Shown here one piece after another: positions 1 to 12,200 of a stretch of 64,000 nucleotides of DNA; the first letter of the stretch is position 1, and every line of letters begins with the position of its first letter. Below the pieces are notes generated by a model, which made no database searches, was not told the origin of the DNA, and saw only the letters and a list, made by a program, of their open reading frames with translations. The position numbers were made by a program, and so were the translations under genes. This stretch comes from Xenopus tropicalis (lineage: Eukaryota; Chordata; Amphibia; Anura; Pipidae), in assembly GCF_000004195.4 (NCBI RefSeq), contig NC_030681.2:141728006-141792005 (forward strand), given 5' to 3'.

Positions 1-112
1 GCAGCTTCCTGCGATATCGGTCGACTCGCCGACATGCCATACACGCACTGAATATCGTACGAAACGAGGTTTCGTACGATAGTATCAGTGCGTGTATGGC
101 CAGCTTTAGTGT
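1..112. mobile_element. Partial MITE with terminal hairpin (GGCCATACACG family)
   Basis: A hairpin with arms around CCATACACGCACTGA and a TCGTACGAAA core. It is the reverse complement of the left end of the complete TTAA-flanked element at 44251-44598, and is cut by the window edge. Confidence 0.7.
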
Positions 113-1660
113 AAACTAAAGAAAACAGCCCAAGACCATTACTCCTCCACCAAACATTCCCATCAGCATTATAAATTCAGGTAGGCGGGCTTGTTTTGGC
201 ATATGGGGAATCCTGACTTTCTGTCAAAATGCCAGATGGTACAATAGTAAAAGGTAAAGGACCATTTACATTCCAGATGAACCTCAGAAAAAAAGGCAGA
301 GTGCCGGCCTTCACAGATCAAACCTATACTGTATAAATAATGTTTTTTTCAGGATCATGAAAGGTGATGTACTTTCCACCATTGTGCTATAATCCAGCTG
401 GTGAGTAGACAATGGGTCACAAGCACCTTATTTAAAAAAAACAAACTTGTAAATTTTGGCGAGTGCAGACTAAATTGCATTGTTATTATTCCAGATGGTG
501 AAACTCCATGTCTATAGAGAGGCCATGTTTCCACCGTTCCAATGGAGGTAAACCTTACACACCTCTAGCCAACACTTGGCAATGCACATGGTTTGCCTCT
601 GATCAATCATAAAAACCCTGCACTCCTTATGAATAGCTCTTGTGGAGATACTGCTTCTGGAGAGAGATTGGAACTCAGCAGTGAACATTCCAATCAATAA
701 TATGTCATTATAGACAGAGTGTCTGGATACTTTTGGTCATATTGTGTATAAATAAGAAGGAGCAAAGGGCCAGTTGAACTACAGTAAAGGTCCAATATGG
801 AAGCAGAGTTAGTAATGCCATTTTAAAGACACGGGAAAACCCTGCAGCAGGAAAATAATTCCATCAGAACTCTATAAAGGTAAATGAAAGAGGTTCAGTG
901 GTTGTCCAATCTCCACGGTGTACAAGTTGTCCTGTCCGCACAGAGCCTCTATTAGCCGCTATAAGATTAGAAAGAATGGTATTGATTTTAAATTATGCAT
1001 CCCAAATTTTGCAGAGCAGTAAAATGCTCTTGTAACAAGCCACAGTGACAAGCTGCCTGGCATTTCCCTAGGTGTATCTGAACAAGGTGCCCATGCCAAG
1101 ACATCCATTATAAGGCTGAAGACTTAGCCAACAATATGGCTGGTATTCAAATCATGCCTTATTAAAGCAGCCCAAGGCATACGGTAAGCAAGGAAAGGGA
1201 TTCTGGCTTCCCATAATCTGTTTGGCATCTTGGGCAACAGTCGATATTGGGCACAATTTTCTCAGTCGGCAGAAAATTAACCAGCAATTTGCTAGCAGAC
1301 GTTGCAGGCAGCAATATGTTGAATTAGCATTATTAAGACAGATAAAAAGGCACTCCTGGCTCTTTATACTCCTTGATAAACTCTCCTAATCCACAGATGC
1401 AAAATAGAACCTCACACCCACTGCACAGTGTTCTATGCACCAAAGGCAATGCTGCCAAAGCCTGCCTTAATAAATCACACATCATGTGATGTTAACAAAG
1501 TAACAGTGATATTTGCAGTTTAAGTCTGCAAGGTGGGCCTGGGGGAAGGCAATGCACATGACTGAAAACGGAAAGATGAATAAATATTAGAGAGGACGCC
1601 CAGGACTTTATTTTGAAATGCATTTTGCCTATTGTTTTAAGGAAAAAAAAAAAGAGATTA
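113..1660. other. Unassigned non-coding stretch left of copy A
   Basis: No SMC6 terminal exon, other coding exon or clear repeat is visible on either strand; only short chance ORFs. It probably belongs to the last intron or 3' flank of smc6 copy A. Confidence 0.5.
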
Positions 1661-1664
1661 TTAT

Positions 1665-1742
1665 ATTGCCGCTGTATGGCTCTGCTGGGACTTGAACCTA
1701 GAAATCTATACCAACATACTTAACCAACATAGTTTATATTAT
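1665..1742 (-). repeat. tRNA-derived SINE fragment
   Basis: Minus strand shows a B-box-like GGTTCAAGTCC preceded by a D-arm-like TATGTTGGTTAAG. No full cloverleaf is evident. Confidence 0.45.
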
Positions 1743-1749
1743 GTTAAGT

Positions 1750-2630
1750 GATCTATTAAAGAATCTTGCCAAACTAGAATATATATATATCAGTAAATAT
1801 TGCCCTTTTACATCCTTTCCCTTGAGCCGCCATTTAGTGATGGGCTGTGTGCTCCCTCAGAGATCAGCTGACAGGAAATAATGCAGCTCTAACTGTAACA
1901 GGAAGTAGTGTGGGAGTAAAAGGCAGAACTCTGTCCATTCATTGGCTGATGGGGTCTAGCATGTATTTGTACCTTGGCTTGTTTGTGTGCACTGTGAATA
2001 CTATGATCCCAGGGGGGGGGCCTTTGTACTTAAAATGGCAATTTTCTATTTAGCATTACCCAATGGCACATACTACTAAAAAAAAAAAGTATATTTATAT
2101 GAAAATGGTTTATTTAGATGAAGCAGGGTTTTACATATGAGTTGTTTATACAATATATTTTTATAGAGACCTATATTGGTTGGGGGTATAATTTTCCTCT
2201 GACCACTGGCCTGGAGAGCAGCTGATAAAGCACTCTTTCTCTCACTATAACTCCCGTTTTCCCCACTCTGTCTCGCCTTGTCCCTGACTCTTCACCCTCT
2301 CTGTAACTTTCCTGCCTGTTTCCCTCTCTGACCTATCTCTGACTCTTCAACGCTCCATACTGTTCCTGCTTGTTCAACTTGCCCTGACCTTTGGCCTCTC
2401 CTTTTCAAACCTGTCTAGTCTGTTGGTCACAACTATTAGTTCTTGCCTGAAGGACTCATCCTCCACAGCTAAATCCCTTACAGTAGCAAAGTAAATGACA
2501 AGCCCACTTTCAATTTACTTTTTATCAAGCCTCTTGGGCTTTTTAGAGAAATAGTAGAGTAGGATCTCCCTGACAATTAAACCTCCTGCATTATAAACTG
2601 CTCCTTATCTGTAAGCTCGAGACTACAGCA
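1750..2630. other. Unassigned non-coding stretch
   Basis: AT-rich start, then a pyrimidine-rich run near 2220-2420 with many TCTCTGAC/CCTGACTCTT words. No gene recognised. Confidence 0.45.
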
Positions 2631-2635
2631 ATCAG

Positions 2636-2872
2636 GGACAGAGTGCATTTTGAGCTAGCGGCCACACACGTGACTATTTTCGACCTTCGTTCCAACCATC
2701 CACTGAAATTCAGGGCTGAATCGTCAGATATGGAGGCAGAAACAATAGGATTTCTACCTCCTTTTGTCGATTCAGCCCTGAAGGCAGATTTTGCTCATGC
2801 GCCTTCAATGGTGGCCAATCAATCAGTCTTTTAACCCGCCTGATCGGCGTGTCGACCGATAACAGCAGCGTT
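2636..2872. mobile_element. MITE fragment related to the element at 44251-44598
   Basis: Shares, in inverse orientation, the blocks TTCAGGGCTGAATCG, CAGATATGGAGGCAGAA, GATTCAGCCCTGAAGG and TTAACCCGCCTGATCGGCG with the complete copy. It contains its own internal inverted pair around TCAGCCCTGAA. Confidence 0.7.
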
Positions 2873-3147
2873 CTGGGATATTGGTTGCCTCGCCTGTCAC
2901 TTTCCTATTTGAGTTGTATTCAAGTAAGGGATAGTTTAGGGGATTTTCAGCAAACATTTTCACCCCATTGAAGACTGCTGTATTCTTAGTTACAAGAGCA
3001 CAAACAGCAGTAAGCAAACGGTTTGCTTACATAGAGTATGCATTCCTTAATATGGCCGGATATAGATACTGTTAGAGAGGACCCTATTGTTATCAACATT
3101 TGAAACAGTTTTATGTAATGGGATGGTGAGAGGTGCCGCTATGTTAC

Positions 3148-3245
3148 CTCATATTCTGTGGAGTCAGCAAAATAAACTGCCGAAACCTCTGTGAATCTGC
3201 CATGGACAGCATCATATCCATTGATATCCTCCTGTTCACCATGTC
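3148..3245 (-). CDS. smc6: smc6 copy A exon 26 (residues 1060-1091)
   Basis: Encodes [20 protein letters not shown] then [12 protein letters not shown], ending in phase 2 before GTAAC. The partner terminal exon (SSLPSS...[16 protein letters not shown] type) is not found from 1 to 3,147. Confidence 0.95.
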
Positions 3246-6200
3246 CTGGAAAAGACATAATAGTTAAAAAAAAAAAAAAAAAACATTCATATCCATGCAC
3301 ATCTATTTGTACAGGGTAGGCCAAGCCATTGCTGCTTCCATTGCTACCTGAAATACATCAGTTAGACATGAGCATATATAAAGAATATTTAAAATGGCTG
3401 GAGTATTATCATCACCAAGCAATAAATGCAATTTTTTTACATTTATATAACTGGACAGACTGTCTGGGCCCAGACTAATGTATATGAGAAAAAGAGCTGT
3501 CTATAGCTGTGCTTTATAAGACACAATAATCCCAATAGATGACTCCTTGATTTGTTTTCTGCTCCTATAGGTATGCATATATTAATACATTATGCCTTGA
3601 TGAGATTATGACAGGCTGGGCTCGCATTGCAGCAAACCCACTCTTGTGACAATTACCAATTAGTAGCACTGACATTTGAGGGAAAAGGTTGTAGTGTGGG
3701 GTGATTCATTTTCATTGTGGAAAGGGCAGCCAATCTATCAACAGAATTAACTTTGCAACCCTGGAGGGATGAGCCTGAGGAGGTTGGTATGGCAGTGTGG
3801 GTCAGTCAGGATCAGGCCCTTGCACACTCAAAGTAACTTGAAATCTACCCTTTCTGGGGGGAGTCTTGGAGCCCATGGTGGCTCAGTGTCTTGCTTTAAG
3901 TGAACAGCCATGAACCGCAATGTAAAGAAGCAAATCCACAACGACTCTCCAAGCAATTATATGGAGTGCATGAAATCTAATAGTCGCCGCTGCAATTCAA
4001 CAATGTACAGTTTTAAATTTGATTGCAAAGGTCAGCAATCATCATTGTACACCCCCAAAGGGAACCATACGGTTACTATGGGAAGCAAAGACAGGAAAGA
4101 TTATATGAGTACATACCTTATGTGCAGGTAAGTCAATGTACTCTTAAGCATATTTGGAATTTACTTCATTCTCTTTATTTTTTAATGAGCTGCTTTGATT
4201 GCTGTAAGGAGAGTGGATTAGGGGTGAATACCTACTCTGCATGCAGCTTTTCTAATCATAAGCCTCTTGCATGGGGTCCCCTACACGTGCTCTGGAGGGA
4301 TAAAGCATCAACCCCAACAGCAGTGCTGGGATATGACAGCTGCCGTGGCCACCCCACACTAGTACTGTGTCAATAATCTCTTTCTATCTCCTTTAGGTCT
4401 GCAGTTGCAAACACAGCACTGGCTTCAGGGATACTGCCCTGTCTTCTTCAGGGTCAAGTACTGTGAAGTGACAAGGGCTGCCTTGTAGGAGGTCTCTAGA
4501 CTTTCTTTTATCCAAAAGCATGTCTTTGCCTGGTCTAATATTGTTATTGTGTTCCCCACACAGAATTCAGGCTGCCAGTTGGTTGCAACAATCAGTAACC
4601 CTACAAACAAGAAAACACAACTGACACGTGAAGAGTAAAGGTCCCCATACACGGTAAGATCCGCTCGCTTGGCGATCTTCTTCCCCCGATATCCACACCT
4701 ACGGGTGGGCGATATCAGGGAGCTTGAAGTTATTGGGGCCAAACGACCGGATTATGTAGGCGGCAATGGGGCAGTCAGTTTGGGGACCGCATTAACGAGC
4801 CGATGCGGTCCCCGATCCGACTGAATCTTTTAACCTGGCCGATCGATATCTGGCCAATTTCAGGCCAGATATCGGTCGGCCAGTCCGCTTGTTTCTGCCC
4901 CTACACGGGCAGATAAGCTGCCGAGTCGGTCCAAGGGACCGATATCGGCAGCTATTATGGGCCCGTGTATGGGGGCCATAAGTTCACTCTGTTTCAGGCA
5001 AAATTAAAATTGCACGAAGCGCTCTTGTTAAAGGAACAGTTCAGTGTAAAAATAATATAAATTGCAGAAGGGCTCAGAAGAGCACACTAAGCAGCTTTAT
5101 ATTAAGTTGTGTCTGGGGGGATATGCCCCCTATAATAATTTACATTTTATTATTTCTGTACAGGAGCAGAGCAGGAAAACATGGAAAATGTTAGACAACT
5201 GGGTTGGTGATGTTCACAAATTATCAAGTTGTGTTCATAGATATTCGCACATATTTACAAAAAAAAATAAATATATATGACAGTAATTACTGCATGAATC
5301 TTACCATGTAGACATCAAACTCATCCAAGCACCTGAATGGTGACTCTGCTATAGACCAGAGAGAGAGGATAAAGCACACGGTGGAGAATGATCGCTCTCC
5401 TCCGGACAGAGATCTCATATCACTTAGTGCTGCCTTGTTCCCTTCTCCTGGTTGGACCTAGAATGAAAACATAAGGGTTACGTTATATCCTACGCAATGA
5501 GTCGTGTAGCATTAAATGTGCCCTGTAGGTTCTATCACATAGAAATGATCCTTGAGATGATGTGCTGTGTATTACACACATGTGCTGCAGCTGGGGATGG
5601 CGTACTGTATATTATACATGCAGAAAAAACAGAACTCCCTTACAGCTTTAGACATTTGCTGAATATATAAAAGGAGTGTTGTTCCTTCTCTACATGTATA
5701 ATCTGATTCAGTGGTAAGTGGTTACTGTGCAACATGCACCTTGAGGAAACCGAGTTGTGTACACACTGTACAGCATAAAATAGATCTCCAGCAGCTGGGG
5801 CCTACACACTGTATACCATATAACAGACCTACAGTACCTGGGGCCTACACACTGTATACCATACAACAGACCTACAGTACCTGGGGCCTACACACTGCAT
5901 ACCATACAACAGACCTACAGTAGCTGGGGCCTACACACTGTATACCATACAACAGACCTACAGTACCTGGGGCCTACACACTGTATACCATACAACAGAC
6001 CTACAGTACCTGGGGCCTACACACTGTATACCATACAACAGACCTACAGTACCTGGGGCCTACACACTGTATACCATACAACAGACCTACAGTACCTGGG
6101 GCCTACACACTGTATACCATACAACAGACCTACAGTAGCTGGGGCCTACACACTGTATACCATACAACAGACCTACAGTACCTGGGGCCTACACACTATA

Positions 6201-9200
6201 TACACCATACAACAGGCCTACAGTACCTTGGGCCTACACACTGTATACCATATAACAGACCTACAGTACCTGGGGCCTACACACTGTATACCATACAACA
6301 GGCCTACAGTACCTGGGGCCTACACACTGTATACCATACAACAGACCTACAGCAACTGGGGCCTACACACTGTATACCATACATTTATTACAGCTGGAGC
6401 TTATTATGTACTCAATACCACACTAAAACTACTCTAGCTGGCCTGCTGTACAGTATCAGAAAATCAAAAAAACAAATATAAGGACCACCCTCCACCTTTG
6501 AAAACCAGGAGCAAAATATAGATTACATTATCCTGTTATTAAGGCCATAGCGCAACCCTAAATATACAGATTTCAGAAGGCCCTTTTCACTGATGCATTG
6601 CTTACCACTCTACAGATCTACCAGGGTCTGCTGTACTGTATCCCATAATATCCCATATATTTATCACAACCTGGGCTAATGTACCACATAAACTACTACA
6701 GATGTGGTGTACCTAGGGCTGATGTACTGCACATCATAGTACAAACCTAATGCAGCTGAGGCTGATGTACTGTACATGTGCTGAATCACGCTGAGTACAG
6801 AATGAGCCAGGGCAATTATTGCCAATTAACACATGCATGCCAAACCAATCGTTTAACCTGATTCCCTTAAAAAAAAGAGAAAACGTTTGAGCCTGGAACT
6901 AATCAACAAATGTTTTGATAGCCTTCAAATCCCAATGATCATAACACAGATTAGCTCCTTTGCAGCCAGCACTTGTAACCAGAAATATCATTGCTGAAAT
7001 ATGGGAAAACCAGGGAATGTATGTGCTTTTAGTCCCACGTTCCACAGTGACACCTAGTGGTGGTTACAATAAATATTACATTATCCCATTACAAATTACA
7101 TTAACAATAAAATGGTCAAATATTTCTAGAATAGGATGTCTATAAATGAAACATAAATCCTATGCACCGAGAAGCCAACTACAGAACATATCTTTAATTG
7201 GACTTCTCAAACTCAAATCACTCATGCTGACCTACTTATGAGACAAACTATAATGCACAGATGTTTTCTTATGGACTTACTGTTATTGAAAGAGTCTCAT
7301 TCTTATGGTCGAAGTTGATCTTGCCGGAGTAGGCCCTTTGTGACAGTAACGAGTCAAAATAAATCTTGCACCGGAAAGTAAGGCACCTTAAATGGGTGGT
7401 GGGGAGTGAAAACAAAGTACAGGTGAGTACTATAAAGATAATTTTAAAATCTATAATGCTTTATAGATGTTAAATGCTACCCTGCCTATGTAGCATTAAG
7501 CCGCCTATACACAGGCCCACTGTGCTGTATCCATCTGCTGATGTACCGCACATTGGCAGATAACCTACCCAATCTATGAACCACCCTCTCTCTTTAGTAC
7601 AAGGATATGAGTTGGGATCACTGGGCCACCATACATGTGTCTGGAGTCTTCCAATTCTATTGGCACGTGTATGGCCAGCTATAGATGAGAGGAGGGTTCA
7701 TTTAATTTCACATCAGGTTTTGTCTTTCTCCTACCTAAGCTCATAAAAAGATTGAAAATATAAAAGGGCACGGGGGAAAGAATTCAAGGTTAAGTAATTC
7801 TATTTGTAATTCCCCTTGCAGAGATTGTATTAGATACATCAATTAAATAGAAATCTCACTGTGACTAAATGTAATGTCGTCCCGGAGTTTTAAAAAAACA
7901 ACAGTGTGTGCGGAAAGAAAATGAGGAGACTCTCTTTGCCTGGCATATTACACACATCGCTAGTTTGCTTAATTAGGGGTTTAAATCCTGCGTCGTGAGA
8001 GCTGCTAAGAACAAGAGTCACTTATCTAAAAATTATTTGTTCAACTTTCTTATTCACTGCCACCAAATGGCAAGTGTTTTGTCCCCACAAGCCAATCGTA
8101 GGCCAATCTGGGCAATAGATGCGGTTATACAATTACTCACGAGGGTGAAGGGTGAAGGTGTTAGGCACTGGCTTTCATTTAATAAACACTAGGCAAGACT
8201 GTGACAATGCAATGACCCACAGCAACAAGACTTTTGCTTCTATAGTCTAACAGAGGAATGCATAAACTAGTTGGTTTCTTGAATTAGTACCAACAGTATA
8301 GCAAGGAATTATCTACCTATCAATACATATAACACAGGATTTCTTGTCATCCTTTGTGAAAACATGTTCTTGTGTATCAGACTGCCTCTTCTTTAGGGCT
8401 CCTTCAGGTTTGGGGCACGAGTCTGCACATAGGAATGTGTGATCTGAGCTACCAGGCTAGAGCTACAGTAGGAAGCTACGAGGCCCAAGCTGAAATGGCA
8501 GCTGCTATCGTAAACAAATGGATGAAGCTTCTAGGGCTGTTTACTCCAGTATGGTAAATCTTTCTGCAGAATAAATATAGCGTTCTAGGTGGCAATAATA
8601 TGTCTAATGTATTGGCAGTAAAATGCCAAAATGTATTTTCTTCTCCTTTCATAACTACAGGTACAGCCAGCAATTCATTACATGTTGTCACACTGAGGCC
8701 AGACACCATTTGGAGAGTGTGTCCTGCGCCTCTAGATGGTGCTAGAGTGCATTTTTTTTCGGTACATTTTCTGAAATGCTTTCTTGTGATGGGCTTAGGC
8801 TGTAGTCATAGCACAAAAATTGCTCTGCTTCTCTCTGCCTGTGGTTTTCAGCCAGGCGGAGAAAAGTGGCTCTGTGTAAGGTTCTGCTGCGTCTTGAACC
8901 AGGGACCTTCTGGCTGCTCTTCCTACTCAATACACCAGGAGAGCAGCCGTTAACTGCTCACCTTTCTTTCTTTTGCCTATTCTTTCTCCCTTTTGTTCTG
9001 TTTATGTTTTGTCTCTCATGCAGCACTATTTTTTGGTTTGGCTCAGCCAATCAGGGCTGACTCTGCCCTATGTAAGCCCAGCCCTCCTCTCCTTGCCCGA
9101 GCATTGATTTACTTGAAGCACTGTGGCATCGTCCCTAGATCCTAGTTCCTACTCTGATTCTGTTCTTGCTCCAGTCCTGCTCCTGTTCTTGCTCCAGTCC

Positions 9201-12200
9201 TGCTCCTGTTCTTGCTCCAGTCCTGCTCCTGTTCTTGCTCCAGTCCTGCTCCTGTTCTTGCTCCAGTCCTGCTCCTGTTCTTGCTCCAGTCCTGCTCCTG
9301 TTCTTGCTCCAGTCCTGCTCCTGTTCTTGCTCCAGTCCTGCTCCTGTTCTTGCTCCAGTCCTGCTCCTGTTCTTGCTCCAGTCCTGCTCCTGTTCTTGCT
9401 CCAGTCCTGCTCCTGTTCTTGCTCCTGTCCTTGCTCCAGTCCTGTTCCTGTCCTTGCTCCAGTCCTGCTCCAGTCCTGCTCCAGTCCTTGCTCCAGTCCT
9501 TGCTCCAGTCCTTGCTCCAGTCCTTGCTCCAGTCCTTGCTCCAGTCCTGCTCCTGTTCTTGCTCCAGTCCTGCTCCTGTCCTGCTCCTGTTCTTGCTCCA
9601 GTCCTGCTCCTGTTCTTGCTCCTGTTCTTGCTCCAGTCCTGCTCCTGTTCTTGCTCCAGTCCTGCTCCTGTTCTTGCTCCAGTCCTGCTCCTGTTCTTGC
9701 TCCAGTCCTGCTCCTGTTCTTGCTCCTGTCCTGCTCCTGTTCTTGCTCCTGTCCTTGCTCCAGTCCTGCTCCTGTTCTTGCTCCAGTCCTGCTCCTGTCC
9801 TGCTCCTGTTCTTGCTCCAGTCCTGCTCCTGTTCTTGCTCCAGTCCTGCTCCTGTTCTTGCTCCAGTCTTCGCACACTTCAATCCTGGTCTTGTTCTCAC
9901 TCCAGCCTTCACCCACTTCGTCCTGTTCCTGCTCCAGCATTCGCCCGCTCCGTCCTGTTCCTGTCACCCTTTGCCTGCTCTGTCCTGCCCTCATCTCTTT
10001 CCTTGTCTGCACAGTATCAGTTCTTGCCTGAAGTCTTCCCTTTTCCCTCTCCTCTTTAGTGCCCCCTATGTTTCCCTTACACTCTGCTCTAATTCCCATC
10101 TCCTTGTAGCTGCACTGACAAGTATAGCTTGCGTGCAGGTACATGCAGCTGAGTGGAGCAGAGGTCGGCCCAAAAAACGCATGCATGCAAATTGAAGCTG
10201 TATTTATTTCACACTACAGCTTTTTCAAGTAACTGTAAATAAATAAAATAAGGCCATTTTAAAGCCTCAGAGACAGCAATGGTTCAGATATCCTAGTGGA
10301 ATAGGCATATGGCAGCAGTGTAAAAGCCCTATTGTTTAGAAACCAGTGGCAGAAATGTAAATACTGCCAAAGGCAAGGTAAAGTGTGAAAATTATACACG
10401 TACACTGAACTGCAGGCAGAGAAGTGTGTTATTTCACACTTAAGCATTTTCAAGCAATTGTAACAAAAATAAGGTTTTTTTGAAGTCTTCAAAGTAGCAA
10501 TGTCTCATATAGCCTAGCTGGATAGGCATATGGCAGCAGCGTAAAAGGTTGGTGGTTCAATTCCCTTTTCGAATCAGGGTTGGACTGGGCCGAAGGGACA
10601 CTGGGAAAAATCACGGTGGGCCCCGGCAGCCCAGACCCTGACGGGTTAAACTTATGCGCACTCAGGGGAGGACGTTGGGTGGGGGCCCTGCACCCCCCAG
10701 TCCAACCCTGTTTCCAGCCAAAATCAGCATTTTATTATGTTTTCTTCTTGCACCCCATTACTTTATCTTGTTTTCTTCTTTATTTTGCCACCATATCTTA
10801 TTGAAGAAACAGTTCTGAGAAATTTGTGTTGTTCTACTAATAAGAATATGTGAAGAAAACAAAAAGGATCATGGTCTAGCAGAAAAAGGGCAAATTAAAT
10901 TCAGTAAATGTGTAAAGCAGAAGGCAAAGATAAAAACAGGAGAAAGCATTGGTCAGTTTAAGGAATTGAACACCCAACCTCTACAGTCAAGGCTCCCCCA
11001 TTCAGACAATGCACTACCTAATGGTGCTTTTTGGTATTATCTATAGCAAGAATAAAAGACCCATTCAAAGCAAACAAAAAAGCAAAAGAGAATATCTAAG
11101 GTAAAATGAAGAAATGTTCTTACCGTCGAAACTGCTGATAACTCTTGTATCTCTGGGCCATTATGTCGTCTAACAGTTTAATAAACCGCTTCAGGTGCTT
11201 CACTTTCCCCTCCACATCTTGATACCTTTCTTTTGCTTCATGGTACTGCCTTTGCAGCACAAAACACAACACAATAAAGTTACTGTACAAGTCTCAACAA
11301 ATATATGTTTACATACATGTTTTATAAGGATTCTTACTGCATATGATAGATTTATAAGAAATGTTCTCTTTTCCCTGCTTTTGTGTTTATCTAAAGGAAA
11401 GGTGTTTTTGTTTTGTTTAGTTTTTAATTAACAATTACATTTCCACAGCTTCCAGCAAGTCCCCAGTATATCAACAGAAAGTGAACTCTTATCCTAAGTA
11501 ATGGCATTGTGAAGTGCCTGCTACACTATTTTTAATTCAAACTGACACCGTACAAGAGTCTAATTATCTTGGCAAGTGCAAATTAGTGCTTCTCCACAAC
11601 TTGACGAAGACATTACAAGACTGACAAATCCAGGGAAACAAACTGAACAACTTGCCAACTGAAACAACATTTGAATAGACAAATCATTCATTTAAAGGCG
11701 GGGGCAAGCCAGTATATGATTGACAGCCCAGATTTTTAATTACAATTACTTTAACTTTCAATTCAGCACTTCCTAGATATCACTTAGATGGCAAATGCAT
11801 AAGATTTTGGGGTGATAAACAGCTTCCTTTAATAAGAGTGCCCACAAAATGGCCTGCTGACTGTGACTGTAAATTCAAAGACTGAAGGGGAAAAAAATTA
11901 ATAATTTATATAGAGTGAGTAAAGTTTATTTTGCTCAACTAACATGATAGAAAAAGATTTGGACATCTAGCTCTTTCCACAAATTCAAGCTCATAAGCTT
12001 GTACCTAACCAACCATGATAACCTGAGAGATGAGCAAAACGATGCTGGGTTACAGTGACAACACAAGTTAAGAACTTGAAATGCTTTGCCTTCTACTGTA
12101 AGGAACCTAACACCATGGTCCCTTGGTCAGCCAATAGGATATGTGAGAATTAGATATGTAGCACCTTTCATTGGTGTTTATTATGGGCAGTCACACACCT

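Noticed and set aside
5797..6386. CRISPR-like regular array
   Set aside because: The whole 43-bp unit repeats with point variants and no unique spacers, in a vertebrate intron; it is a minisatellite.
9123..10195. Overlapping ORFs of 246-345 codons, such as Ser/Cys/Pro-rich or Gln/Glu/Arg-rich proteins
   Set aside because: They arise from a 23-bp tandem repeat lacking stop codons in several frames on both strands and lie inside an smc6 intron; codon pattern follows the repeat.
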